Positions 1 through 7,985 of a DNA stretch of 64,000 bases are shown here, piece after piece. The stretch lies in assembly GCF_000935355.1 (NCBI RefSeq), contig NZ_JXZC01000001.1, positions 682,001 through 746,000 on the forward strand. The letters are read 5' to 3'. How positions within the stretch are numbered: the stretch's first letter is position 1; each line of letters opens with the position of its first letter. The position numbers and the translations under genes were made by a program. The notes below the pieces were generated by a model. That model did no database searches and was not told the DNA's origin. It saw only the letters and a list, made by a program, of their open reading frames with translations. The DNA comes from Rossellomorea aquimaris. Its GTDB lineage: Bacteria; Bacillota; Bacilli; Bacillales; Bacillaceae_B.

Positions 1-992
1 TCTACAGGTGCGGACAGAGGCAAGCCAAACCTTGACATAGAAATTGTCGCAACTAGGAGATAGGGGATTTGTTCAATATTGTACGCTGAAAATGCCACCC
101 ATAATCCTGGTAAAAAGGCTGAGATCAAAATCCCGATGACTCTGATGATCCTTTCTAATGAAACGTATACGTAGTTAATGTTTGGATCTTCAGGAGACTT
201 TGTCTGTAAAAGCAAATTAATAGGTGCAAGGGAAACCGTGGGATATCCATCGACAATGAGAGCAAATCTTCCCTGAATCAATGAATCAACAATAAAATCC
301 GGTCGACCGGTGTAATCAAAAGTTGTGAAAATGGAGTAAGGATTGTCATCCAGCATCGATTCCAGCTGATGGTTGCTGGTCAATACATCGATATCCACTT
401 TTTCTAACCGACTATATAGCTCATCAAGGATGTGCCCATCGATTATGTCACTTAAGTATAAGACGGCAATATCAGTATGACTCCGGGTTCCTACCTTGAA
501 TTTTTCAACTGAAAGTGACGGGGTGTAAAGTCTTCTCCTGATTAAGGAAATATTCGTATTCAAATCTTCAACAAATCCGTCCTTAGGGCCGCGGATCGAG
601 GTTTCAAGGGATGACTCTTCTGGTTGCCTCTTAGGTAAATTCCCAGCATGAATGGACATAATCTCTTCTTCAACAAAGAACAGGATAGATCCATTAAATA
701 AAGCAGCAGAAAGGTCATCCAATGCCTTCCCTGTTTCGACAACAACCTGGAAGTTCCCCTCTATTTTCTTCGAAAAGAATTTGCCAGGCGCTTCTTCTAA
801 TCTGGGGAGAATGAATTGATCTAAATAATGCCGATCCACCAAACTTTCGAAATATACCAGAGTAATTGCTTTTTCATAAAAAAAATGTTCTCGAATAAGT
901 AAATCATGACTCTTTGAGAATAATTGCTTTAACTCTTTCAAAGTGTCCTCTTTTTCTTCTACTACACGCTTTTCTTTCGAAGACTTCTTCAT
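1..992 (-). CDS. Spore germination protein, GerA (A-subunit) family, 3' end outside window
   Basis: Minus-strand frame open from 992 to the window edge (about 330 residues, no stop), so the C-terminus is missing. The translated N-terminal half is soluble and contains the family signature 'RGPKDGFVED' followed by 'NTNISLIRRR'. The visible C-terminal part begins the membrane domain ('IGILISAFLPGLWVAF'). GerA A-subunits form the germinant receptor of the spore inner membrane together with B and C subunits. Start: the ATG at 992 has an AAAGG sequence 9 bases upstream that overlaps the stop codon of the preceding gerAB-type gene; an ATG at 1001 is also in frame but has no room for a ribosome site. 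The partner gene lies upstream at 1005-2084, indicating translational coupling. A C-subunit gene would be expected beyond the window edge. Confidence 0.9.
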   Translation of the reverse strand, partial: MKKSSKEKRVVEEKEDTLKELKQLFSKSHDLLIREHFFYEKAITLVYFESLVDRHYLDQFILPRLEEAPGKFFSKKIEGNFQVVVETGKALDDLSAALFNGSILFFVEEEIMSIHAGNLPKRQPEESSLETSIRGPKDGFVEDLNTNISLIRRRLYTPSLSVEKFKVGTRSHTDIAVLYLSDIIDGHILDELYSRLEKVDIDVLTSNHQLESMLDDNPYSIFTTFDYTGRPDFIVDSLIQGRFALIVDGYPTVSLAPINLLLQTKSPEDPNINYVYVSLERIIRVIGILISAFLPGLWVAFSAYNIEQIPYLLVATISMSRFGLPLSAPV

Positions 993-1004
993 TCTGAACA
1001 TCCT

Positions 1005-2084
1005 TTACTTAATAAATCGGAGTATCACTGCTGACGTAATAATTTGAACGATGAAAAGGACAACGGTTGCAGGAAAAAAATAGATGTATAAGAACTTATA
1101 AAAAAAATACGTATCAACATCTATAAAAATGAATACGGCCAGTAGTAGAAATATTGGTACCATTACTTTTAGTGAAATCCGGTAACGATCCTTCTTTTTC
1201 GTGAAGAATACGGCCAGCAGAAACATGAATAAACTGATTCTGATAAGTGCACCACATAACCACTGATAGAGAGCAAAGAAATCTAAATGGGTAATGAATT
1301 CCCCAATGGCTAATATCCTCCATTGTTCATAGGCTGGATATCTCATATTCGCTGATTCTACATGCCCAAATTCCATGATGGAAGCGGTTAACGGTCCGAA
1401 CATCAATCCCATAAAAATTAACCCAAGAACGATTAAATGATGAAATTTAATCTTCCCTTCACTATAAGGTTGGATCAATACAATCAAATACAATTCAAGT
1501 AAACCTGATAATACATAAATCATTCCTTTTAAGACTGGTTCATATCCGTGGCTGAAAATTGGCAATAATAAACTGGGATCTTTCATATTGGTGTTTGTAA
1601 AAGCAATAAAAAAACCAAATAACATAACCAATGGTAATAATATCCCACTCGCGATGGCCATATGTTTGATACCTGACCAACTGATTAAGAAGCAAATGAT
1701 GAAGATGCTTCCGACCACTAATAATGATGGAACATCTGCTAAGAAATATGCACTTAACCATATTATTAAGTCAACAAAGGTTATATATGCACTTGATAAC
1801 AAAAATAAACACATTGGCAGTGAAAATAAGAAAACAAGCCATTTGTTCCACTTTTTATTAAGTAAATGATAGAAACCTTCCGGCGGGGAATTCTTAACTA
1901 TGTAATAAATTAATAAGGTCACTATAAATAAAATTGGATAGGACAAAATGATGCTTATCCAGCCGTCTCTCCCGGCTGCCTTAATAATACTTGGGATAAG
2001 CATGACATGATTTAGTAAACCGGTTGAAAGAATGAGCAATAATATTAGCTGACGAGGAATTAATATAGGACGAATGCTTTTCAT
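1005..2084 (-). CDS. Spore germination permease, GerAB (B-subunit) family
   Basis: 359 residues, almost entirely hydrophobic, with about ten predicted membrane segments from residue ~10 to the C-terminus, the usual size of endospore germination permeases (APC superfamily). B-subunits sit in the spore inner membrane and take part in germinant recognition. The ATG at 2084 has a TTTGGAG-like ribosome site. The gene precedes the A-subunit gene (ends 12 bases before the chosen start of gerAA), so the order is B-A rather than the A-B-C order of the B. subtilis gerA operon. Expression in the forespore from a SigG promoter is expected from the family, but I could not identify a convincing one in 2085-2220. 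The specific germinant cannot be told from sequence. Confidence 0.9.
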   Translation of the reverse strand: MKSIRPILIPRQLILLLILSTGLLNHVMLIPSIIKAAGRDGWISIILSYPILFIVTLLIYYIVKNSPPEGFYHLLNKKWNKWLVFLFSLPMCLFLLSSAYITFVDLIIWLSAYFLADVPSLLVVGSIFIICFLISWSGIKHMAIASGILLPLVMLFGFFIAFTNTNMKDPSLLLPIFSHGYEPVLKGMIYVLSGLLELYLIVLIQPYSEGKIKFHHLIVLGLIFMGLMFGPLTASIMEFGHVESANMRYPAYEQWRILAIGEFITHLDFFALYQWLCGALIRISLFMFLLAVFFTKKKDRYRISLKVMVPIFLLLAVFIFIDVDTYFFYKFLYIYFFPATVVLFIVQIITSAVILRFIK

Positions 2085-2220
2085 AGTTTATCTCCAAAGT
2101 TAGGTAGTTTTATCTCTATTTATGTCCTACAGATAAAAAATCAAACCCCATTTTCAAATTATGGATCGACCACGCCTCTATCATTTCTATATTTATGATC
2201 AGGATTCTTTCCATAATAGA

Positions 2221-2253
2221 AAACAGTCAAAGAGATTGTCTCTTTGACTGTTT
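2221..2253 (-). terminator. Terminator of sbcDC
   Basis: Perfect 15-bp inverted repeat (arms 2221-2235 and 2239-2253) with a 3-base loop. It lies 41 bases after the sbcC stop and is followed by TTTTC on the minus strand; the plus strand also has a T run, so it may work both ways. Confidence 0.85.
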
Positions 2254-2293
2254 TAATCTTCATTGTGAAGCTGAAATGTATGAATAGAATTGA

Positions 2294-5200
2294 CTAAGCC
2301 AGAAACTGAAATTCGGTCCTGCTCCCGCTTTGAGAGGATATGACCTCTAATCTGGCGTCTATTCTTTCTTTTAATTCAGGAACATGTGAAATTAACCCTA
2401 CAAGTCGGCCGCTGCTTTGAATATCCATCAGTGCTTCAATTGCATGGTCCAGAGATTCTGGATCCAGTGTTCCAAATCCTTCATCAATGAACATTGTTTC
2501 AAGTGAGACACCACCAGCATACTGCTGTACGACATCTGCAAGTCCGAGGGCCAATGCTAGCGATGCCTTGAAGCTCTCTCCTCCGGATAACGTTTTTACG
2601 TGCCGTTCCTGGCCAGTGTACTGATCAAATATGAGGAGTTCTAGACCGCTCTGGACGTTTCCTTTGCTTCTATCCGTTTTTCGAATCAGCTGATATCTTC
2701 CAGACGTCATTTTGATTAATCGTTCATTTGCCACATGAAGAATATCTTCAAGAAATGATGCAAGCACATATCTCTCAAATGTAATTCTGTTTGCATTCTG
2801 ACCCCGGGCCACTTCTGCCAGATGCCCGACCATTTGATATCTGGATTCTAAATGCTTTATGCCTTCATTAATGGATGTCACCCTTGTGAAAATAAGCTTA
2901 TTCTCTTTCGTATTTGTCATGATTTTATTAAGTTTATCATTTACAAGCCTAAGTTCCTCCGTAACCCGTGTTATGTCTTCTTCAATGCTTTTGACGTCAG
3001 GCTTATGTTTATCCTGTAAATGCTTTTCAATGTCATTCAGTCGATCGGAAACGGAACGCAAGTCTTCCCCATATTTCTTGACTTTCTCTTGAAGACCCAT
3101 CATTTCTGTTTCAGACATTTTCGCTTCCTGGAAGGCTTTATAGTGGGGGAAACCCTGTTCTGTAAGCAGTGCAAGGAATGCTTCACGCTCTGTTTTCATC
3201 TCGGCATCTACTTTGTCTATCTGCGTTTCTTTGTCACTTACTTGTGACTCTTTTACGCTGTATATGTTTTCAAGCTCGTAGTATTGCTTCTGGGCTTGCT
3301 CGTATGCCGTCTTCAACTCTTCTCTTTTTTGCTTCTGCTCTTTTAATACTTTGTTAAATTGATCTTTTGATCTGAGCTCATCAGGAATGGCTTCCTTCAC
3401 TTTTTGAAGGGTAGTATCCTTCGTAAGGAACAGGGTATTCAGCTCCTGTAGCTTGTCCAGATTATCCAACCTTGAGCGTTCCAGTTCCTCTAGCTTTTCC
3501 CTTCCTTTTCTTACTTCTTCCCTCATGACCTTTGCTTGTTCGACTTCTCTTTTCTTTTCTGCCATTGAACGTTTCAAGGCTTCAATCTTTGATGTCATTT
3601 GAGAAAGAGTATCATCTATTTCGTCCCGTTTGAAGTCGCTTTTCTTTTCGCGGATTTTCCGAAAGATTTCGTCTATCTGATCCTGAATACCCTGCATTTT
3701 TGTTTCCTCTTGGGCAATCGAAAGGCTCATCCTTTTCTCTTCCTGGTTGAGTTCCTCCTGCTTTTCCTTCGCCACTTTCAAATCCTCCTGAGAGGGTAAT
3801 GAATCAACACTAGTGGCTGGGTATGGATGATGCTCTGACCCACAAACGGGGCAAGGATCGTGGTCAACCAGCCCTTTTGCAAGGAGTGCAGCTTGAGCGG
3901 AATGCCACTTTTCTTCTAAATGGGCCAGAGTTTCAGACGCATCCGAACGGTGTGTTTGAAGGTGATGATACTGTTCTTTTAATTGTCGCTCCCGCTTATG
4001 GACAAGTTGCAATCTCTGATCCATCTTCGCCATTTCATTTACTTGTTCTATAAAGGATTGATTCTCTTGCAAAGATTGTTCTAATTGAAATAATTCTGCT
4101 TGACCATTTTCCACTTCTTCAAGTCGTATCTCCCTTGATTTTATGCCTTCCTGTAAAAATAAAATCTTCTCTGTCTGTTTTTTGACGATGTCTTGCTGAT
4201 GCTCATATCTTTCTTTCATTTCCTTGGTATCTTTCACCAACATATCCAGGGAATCTATATCTTTTTCCATTTCTTCGAGTTGAGTGATTTTTTTAGAAAC
4301 GTCGTCCCTGAGGTTTTCTTTATTCTTTTCTTTTTTCAAGGTTTCTTTAGCATCTATAAGCTTTACCGAGATTGCCTTCTTTTCGTCTGTAAGTTGAACG
4401 AATTGACCCTTAAGTTCCTTCAAGTTTCGATTTAGTTTATGGCAATACTCATCTTGTGGAACTAAACGGGAGGCTCGCTGGGCTAATAATATGTCTCGAT
4501 CGAATGATTTGATTTCAGGCTTTAATTTTAAAAGGGATTCTTTCTGAGCCCTTAGTTTTTCTTGAAGTTCGTACTGATCGACCAATCCTTCTGCCTCTTG
4601 AAGCTGCTTCTGAAGGGTGTCTCTTTTCTCCTGCACTCTTTCATAGGTAAGCTGCAGTTCTTTTTCCCTTTTTTCCATGCTTTCAATGTGTGCAGGAAGA
4701 AGTTGAAGAATATGGTGATCATTCAATGGATTTTCCAATAATAGTGATTGAAGCTCTTCATTTTCTTCAAAATGAATTCTAAGTAATTCCCTGGTTCGTT
4801 CTTCCATAGAAGTTTCTACTGACTTTTTTAGATCGTCTGCCTCAGATTTCAGTTTTTCCTGGATGGTCTTATAGAGCTCTGTATGGAATAGGCGTTGCAG
4901 GATAAGCTCCTTATCTTTACTGTCTGAAGTTAAGAGCTTTCGGAACTCCCCTTGGGGAATCATAAGGATCTGTCTGAATTGATTGGCATCCAGTTGAATC
5001 AACTCTTTGATCTTCTCATCCACATCTCTGACGTTAGCCGCCAGTAGCAGTTCCTTCCCCTCTTCATCGTATACGTATAATTCAGACCGGGCATTGATGG
5101 TTGTGTAGCCTTCTCCTCTTGCTTTCTTTTTGTCCTGCTGAGGGGAGCGCCAAATACGGTAGGATCTGCCTCTTAAACTGAATGTAAGCTCTACCTCCGT

Positions 5201-5428
5201 AATAACATCATTACTTGCAAATTGGCTTCTCAGTTCAGTCGGACTGCGATCTTCACCACTCGCTTTTCCGTAGATCGCATAAGATATTCCATCAAAAATA
5301 GTCGTCTTGCCTGATCCTGTCTTCCCGGATATCACGAACATTGTACGGTTCCCTAACGAACGAAAATCAATCGTTTCTCTACCTGCATAGGGTCCAAAGG
5401 CTTGCATCACTAATTGAAGAGGCTTCAT
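2294..5428 (-). CDS. sbcC: Exonuclease SbcC, ATPase subunit of SbcCD
   Basis: 1044 residues. It is an SMC/Rad50-like ATPase that with SbcD forms a nuclease trimming hairpins, palindromes and blocked double-strand ends. N-terminal Walker A 'GKTGSGKTT' at residues 35-43, then long coiled coils on either side of a central zinc hook 'CPVC' (in DPCPVCGSEHHP, roughly residue 525). The C-terminal lobe has the ABC signature 'LSGGESFKASLALALG' and the Walker B 'MFIDEGFGTLD'. All catalytic motifs are present and length is normal. The ATG at 5428 overlaps the sbcD stop by four bases (ATGA), so the two are translationally coupled. Confidence 0.96.
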   Translation of the reverse strand: MKPLQLVMQAFGPYAGRETIDFRSLGNRTMFVISGKTGSGKTTIFDGISYAIYGKASGEDRSPTELRSQFASNDVITEVELTFSLRGRSYRIWRSPQQDKKKARGEGYTTINARSELYVYDEEGKELLLAANVRDVDEKIKELIQLDANQFRQILMIPQGEFRKLLTSDSKDKELILQRLFHTELYKTIQEKLKSEADDLKKSVETSMEERTRELLRIHFEENEELQSLLLENPLNDHHILQLLPAHIESMEKREKELQLTYERVQEKRDTLQKQLQEAEGLVDQYELQEKLRAQKESLLKLKPEIKSFDRDILLAQRASRLVPQDEYCHKLNRNLKELKGQFVQLTDEKKAISVKLIDAKETLKKEKNKENLRDDVSKKITQLEEMEKDIDSLDMLVKDTKEMKERYEHQQDIVKKQTEKILFLQEGIKSREIRLEEVENGQAELFQLEQSLQENQSFIEQVNEMAKMDQRLQLVHKRERQLKEQYHHLQTHRSDASETLAHLEEKWHSAQAALLAKGLVDHDPCPVCGSEHHPYPATSVDSLPSQEDLKVAKEKQEELNQEEKRMSLSIAQEETKMQGIQDQIDEIFRKIREKKSDFKRDEIDDTLSQMTSKIEALKRSMAEKKREVEQAKVMREEVRKGREKLEELERSRLDNLDKLQELNTLFLTKDTTLQKVKEAIPDELRSKDQFNKVLKEQKQKREELKTAYEQAQKQYYELENIYSVKESQVSDKETQIDKVDAEMKTEREAFLALLTEQGFPHYKAFQEAKMSETEMMGLQEKVKKYGEDLRSVSDRLNDIEKHLQDKHKPDVKSIEEDITRVTEELRLVNDKLNKIMTNTKENKLIFTRVTSINEGIKHLESRYQMVGHLAEVARGQNANRITFERYVLASFLEDILHVANERLIKMTSGRYQLIRKTDRSKGNVQSGLELLIFDQYTGQERHVKTLSGGESFKASLALALGLADVVQQYAGGVSLETMFIDEGFGTLDPESLDHAIEALMDIQSSGRLVGLISHVPELKERIDARLEVISSQSGSRTEFQFLA

Positions 5429-6570
5429 GCTTGATCGACTTCCTTTCTCGCTTTCCCGATAACGTCTTGAAGGATTTCTTTTTTTTCATCGGTAAATTCA
5501 CCTGTCGTCATATCCCCATAGAATTCTTCAAACAAGTCAAGCTCCGACCTCTTCTTATCCTCTAGTACGCGAAATGTATTTTTCTTTTTTGCATCGGTGA
5601 GATCCAATTTCCTCTCCAAATGAAGGACATTCGGATAAACTTGGCGCAGTTGGTTGATAGGATCGATTAACGTTCCTTCATCATGTAACATAATCTTTAA
5701 ATAGTCATCTACTTTCTGGGATTGATAGAATTCTGGATCCAGAAGTTCTTCCATAAGCCCCTCCAGTTCTCTCATATCTTGTTTCGGCTGAAGCACTTTT
5801 TCCCGTAAATGGAATGATCCGTCCCCTTCCATTTCTACTATGCTCACTGATTTTCGCTGATTCGCTTCAGAAAAAGAGTATTTTAATAGAGATCCGGAAT
5901 ATCGAATCGTTTCATGCTTAATAGCATCTGGACTATGAAGATGACCCAGGGCTGTGTAATGAAAAGAATTAAACACATCTGAACCGACACAGCCGGATCC
6001 TCCAACAGAAAGGGTGCGCTCTGAATCTGTGGTTTTACCCCCAAGGACAAATGCATGCCCCACAAAGACATGTGGTTCATCAGGTTTCATATTTTCTTCA
6101 ATCCGTTTCACGATCGCTTCCATTGCAGCGTGATGAGAATTGATTGAATCGTCTTCAAGGACTTGTCTCACACTACCAGGCTCAGCATAGGGAACGCAGT
6201 GGAAATTAACCCCATTAATCGTGATTGGAGTAAAGTCGTTTGTCAGCTTCCCTTTCAAGTAAAAGTGACTATGCTTGTACCATGATGACCCAAATGATAA
6301 TCGTTCTGCACTATCATGATTTCCCGATACGGCCACTATAGGCGTGTTTAACTCTACATTAATCCGGAATAAAACCTCATCCAATAACTCTACAGCTTCA
6401 GTAGGAGGAACGGATCGGTCATAAAGATCCCCTGCAATCACGACTGCATCGGGCTCCTCCTCTTTCACGAGCTCTATTAATTGCTCTAATATAAAGCGTT
6501 GTTCTTCTGTCATATATATGCCATGAACCAGTTTACCTAAGTGCCAATCGGCGGTATGAATGAATTTCAC
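5425..6570 (-). CDS. sbcD: Exonuclease SbcD, Mre11-like nuclease subunit
   Basis: 381 residues from a GTG start. Calcineurin-like phosphoesterase motifs in order: 'HTADWHLGK' (residues ~5-13), 'VVIAGDLYDRS', 'GNHDSAERLS', then 'GHAFVLGG' and 'GHLHSP', giving the two-metal active site of the Mre11/SbcD family. It supplies the nuclease activity of SbcCD. The longest frame starts at an ATG at 6594, but an excellent AAAGGAG sequence sits 9 bases before the GTG at 6570, and starting there gives the family-typical N-terminus (M)KFIHTADWHLGK. Its last four bases overlap sbcC. Confidence 0.95.
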   Translation of the reverse strand: MKFIHTADWHLGKLVHGIYMTEEQRFILEQLIELVKEEEPDAVVIAGDLYDRSVPPTEAVELLDEVLFRINVELNTPIVAVSGNHDSAERLSFGSSWYKHSHFYLKGKLTNDFTPITINGVNFHCVPYAEPGSVRQVLEDDSINSHHAAMEAIVKRIEENMKPDEPHVFVGHAFVLGGKTTDSERTLSVGGSGCVGSDVFNSFHYTALGHLHSPDAIKHETIRYSGSLLKYSFSEANQRKSVSIVEMEGDGSFHLREKVLQPKQDMRELEGLMEELLDPEFYQSQKVDDYLKIMLHDEGTLIDPINQLRQVYPNVLHLERKLDLTDAKKKNTFRVLEDKKRSELDLFEEFYGDMTTGEFTDEKKEILQDVIGKARKEVDQA

Positions 6571-6712
6571 TTCTGATGTCTCCTTTCCGGTCATTGAGTA
6601 TCTCCCTAAATTATATCAAACTAAGAAGTTATAGGTGAGTGGAAATGTCAACTTATAGAACGATTGTTCCTATATCACCTTTTTATTATCGAACTTCCAT
6701 GATTAGAGAGGG

Positions 6713-6747
6713 AAGGAGGCCCCTCATGTGAAATGAGGGGCCTCCTT
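6713..6747 (-). terminator. Strong hairpin after the YvrJ-type gene
   Basis: Perfect 15-bp stem (6713-6727 / 6733-6747) rich in G and C with a 5-base loop, directly after the stop of the small gene at 6752-6889. The T tract on the minus side is weak (TTCCCTCTCT). Confidence 0.75.
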
Positions 6748-6751
6748 TCTA

Positions 6752-6889
6752 TTATTCTTTTAACTTCTGAGGTAGTGTTTGTATCGACGTGATCACGGCA
6801 TCCAGCTTCGTCTCAATACGATATAGGAGATACATCGTGACAACAATCGGAAAGCCTACTTCAGAAACGAATGAAATAATAGTTTCCAT
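6752..6889 (-). CDS. YvrJ family small protein
   Basis: 45 residues. Translation begins METIISFVSEVGFPIVVTMY and ends in a short charged tail. The N-terminal half is one hydrophobic segment that probably spans or lies on the membrane; 'LLYRIETKLDAVITSI' follows as an amphipathic helix. This matches the pattern of the YvrJ family of Bacillus small proteins, whose function is unknown. The ATG has a strong GGAGG ribosome site 8 bases upstream and the gene is closed by a strong hairpin, so it is real although very short. It stands alone between sbcD and a lipoprotein gene, both on the same strand. Confidence 0.8.
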   Translation of the reverse strand: METIISFVSEVGFPIVVTMYLLYRIETKLDAVITSIQTLPQKLKE

Positions 6890-6950
6890 TCTTTTCCCTC
6901 CTCTCATCTTTTATATAGGGAAAATGAGAGAAAAAGGAGACTATATATAA

Positions 6951-6987
6951 AAAAAGCGAATCCATTATTTTCATGGAATCGCCTTTT
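6951..6987 (-). terminator. Terminator of the lipoprotein gene
   Basis: Inverted repeat 6951-6965 / 6973-6987 (15 positions, two mismatches), followed on the minus strand by a run of seven T. Confidence 0.8.
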
Positions 6988-6994
6988 CTTTATA

Positions 6995-7522
6995 TCAACC
7001 GTTTAAATCACTTATTAAGCTTGAGCTTACTAACCCTGCTTGATCAAGGATTTCTTTGATTTGGTTTTCTGCTTCATTTAATTTCTCATTAGCTGCCGCT
7101 AAATCTGTTTCGCCCTCTTTAGAGAGTGCTTCAGCTTTCATATCATATGATTCTTTCAAAGTGGATTTGAATGTTTCCACCGCTTCTTTTTGATCACCAA
7201 GACCTTCAGGGATCTCCATGCCTTCAACTGCTTTCGCAGATTCTGTTGCTGATGCTGCAGCGGCTTCCTTCATTTTTTCCAACTCTTCTCCTGCAGGAGG
7301 CGCTTCCCCTGCCATCGCTTCTTCATATCCATTAAGATCAATATCAACACCATTGACGGTTGTCGTTAAATTCAAATAAAAATCCATTAAATCTCCAGCA
7401 ACATTTGTGTTCTCTTCCGTTGCATTTGATGTTTCATCTTTTTTAGCTTCGTCAGTACCTGAATCAGAACACCCAACTAAAGCTAAAGATAGACCCAGAC
7501 CTAAAAACCATACTTTTTTCAT
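6995..7522 (-). CDS. Putative lipoprotein of unknown function
   Basis: 175 residues with a lipoprotein signal peptide: MKKVW, a hydrophobic stretch, then the lipobox 'LVGC', with Cys18 as the expected lipidated residue. A low-complexity acidic linker (residues ~20-40, rich in D, E, T, N) follows, then a mostly helical body rich in Ala, Glu and Lys, ending NG. It would be tethered to the outer face of the membrane. I do not recognise a family. The ATG at 7522 has an AGAGGGG ribosome site and the gene has its own terminator, so it looks monocistronic. The neighbours (YvrJ-type gene, selC) give no clue to function. Confidence 0.7.
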   Translation of the reverse strand: MKKVWFLGLGLSLALVGCSDSGTDEAKKDETSNATEENTNVAGDLMDFYLNLTTTVNGVDIDLNGYEEAMAGEAPPAGEELEKMKEAAAASATESAKAVEGMEIPEGLGDQKEAVETFKSTLKESYDMKAEALSKEGETDLAAANEKLNEAENQIKEILDQAGLVSSSLISDLNG

Positions 7523-7777
7523 ACTTGTTTTCCCCTCTCTGTCTCAATCAACATGTTCAAGTATAGAAGGTAAGCAATTCCTTTAGGAAATCGCTTTCTT
7601 CAATTTATGATAAGCCGGCAAAAAGTATCTTATCACGGGGAGAATAGACCGGTAAAGAAGAATTTTCTAATTTCTCCAAAGTTTAAATCTTATAAATATT
7701 TTAAATATAAAGCCTATTTTCTATCTTATTATCACACTTTACTCACGGGTCAATGGTACGAGTATCTTCTAAACCAT

Positions 7778-7806
7778 TTGAACAAATTTTTCTTCCATGG
7801 TATAAC
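7778..7806 (+). promoter_or_regulatory. SigA-type promoter of selC
   Basis: -35 TTGAAC (7778-7783), 17-base spacer, -10 TATAAC (7801-7806). The -10 ends 18 bases before the 5' end of the tRNA, about where a stable-RNA promoter should lie. Confidence 0.65.
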
Positions 7807-7824
7807 TTATTTATACGTAATTCC

Positions 7825-7921
7825 GGGGCTGATTGTTGAGCTGGTGCTTGCCTAGGTCTTCAAAACCTCTTGGGAGGCGCGTGCCGTCTCCGCTGGGTTC
7901 GATTCCCAGGCAGTCCCGCCA
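7825..7921 (+). tRNA. selC: tRNA-Sec (anticodon TCA)
   Basis: 97 nucleotides including an encoded CCA (7919-7921). The anticodon loop CTTCAAA (7858-7864) puts TCA at 7860-7862, which reads UGA. The discriminator base is G (7918), as in all tRNA-Sec. The variable region is long with a GGAG:CTCC stem. The T arm is perfect (7893-7897 with 7905-7909, loop TTCGATT), and the D loop is only four bases (7842-7845), another tRNA-Sec trait. The acceptor stem pairs 7825-7831 with 7911-7917 (one G-U); the eighth pair expected in bacterial tRNA-Sec is A7832:G7910, a mismatch, and the anticodon stem has T7853:C7869. These irregularities leave some doubt about efficiency. A promoter and a hairpin terminator flank it. 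No selA, selB, selD or selenoprotein gene is visible in the window. Confidence 0.85.
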
Positions 7922-7949
7922 CTTTAAAATTTTATATCCTTACACATGA

Positions 7950-7982
7950 AAGAGCCCTTATGTTCATTCCATAAGGGCTCTT
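7950..7982. terminator. Bidirectional hairpin between selC and the kinase gene
   Basis: Perfect 13-bp stem (7950-7962 / 7970-7982) with a 7-base loop, 28 bases after selC and just before the end of the convergent kinase gene. T tracts are short on both sides. Confidence 0.75.
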
Positions 7983-7985
7983 ATT

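Noticed and set aside
7607..7855. Plus-strand open frame of 82 residues running into selC
   Set aside because: Ends inside the tRNA, overlaps its promoter, no Shine-Dalgarno sequence, and composition is that of random AT-rich sequence.
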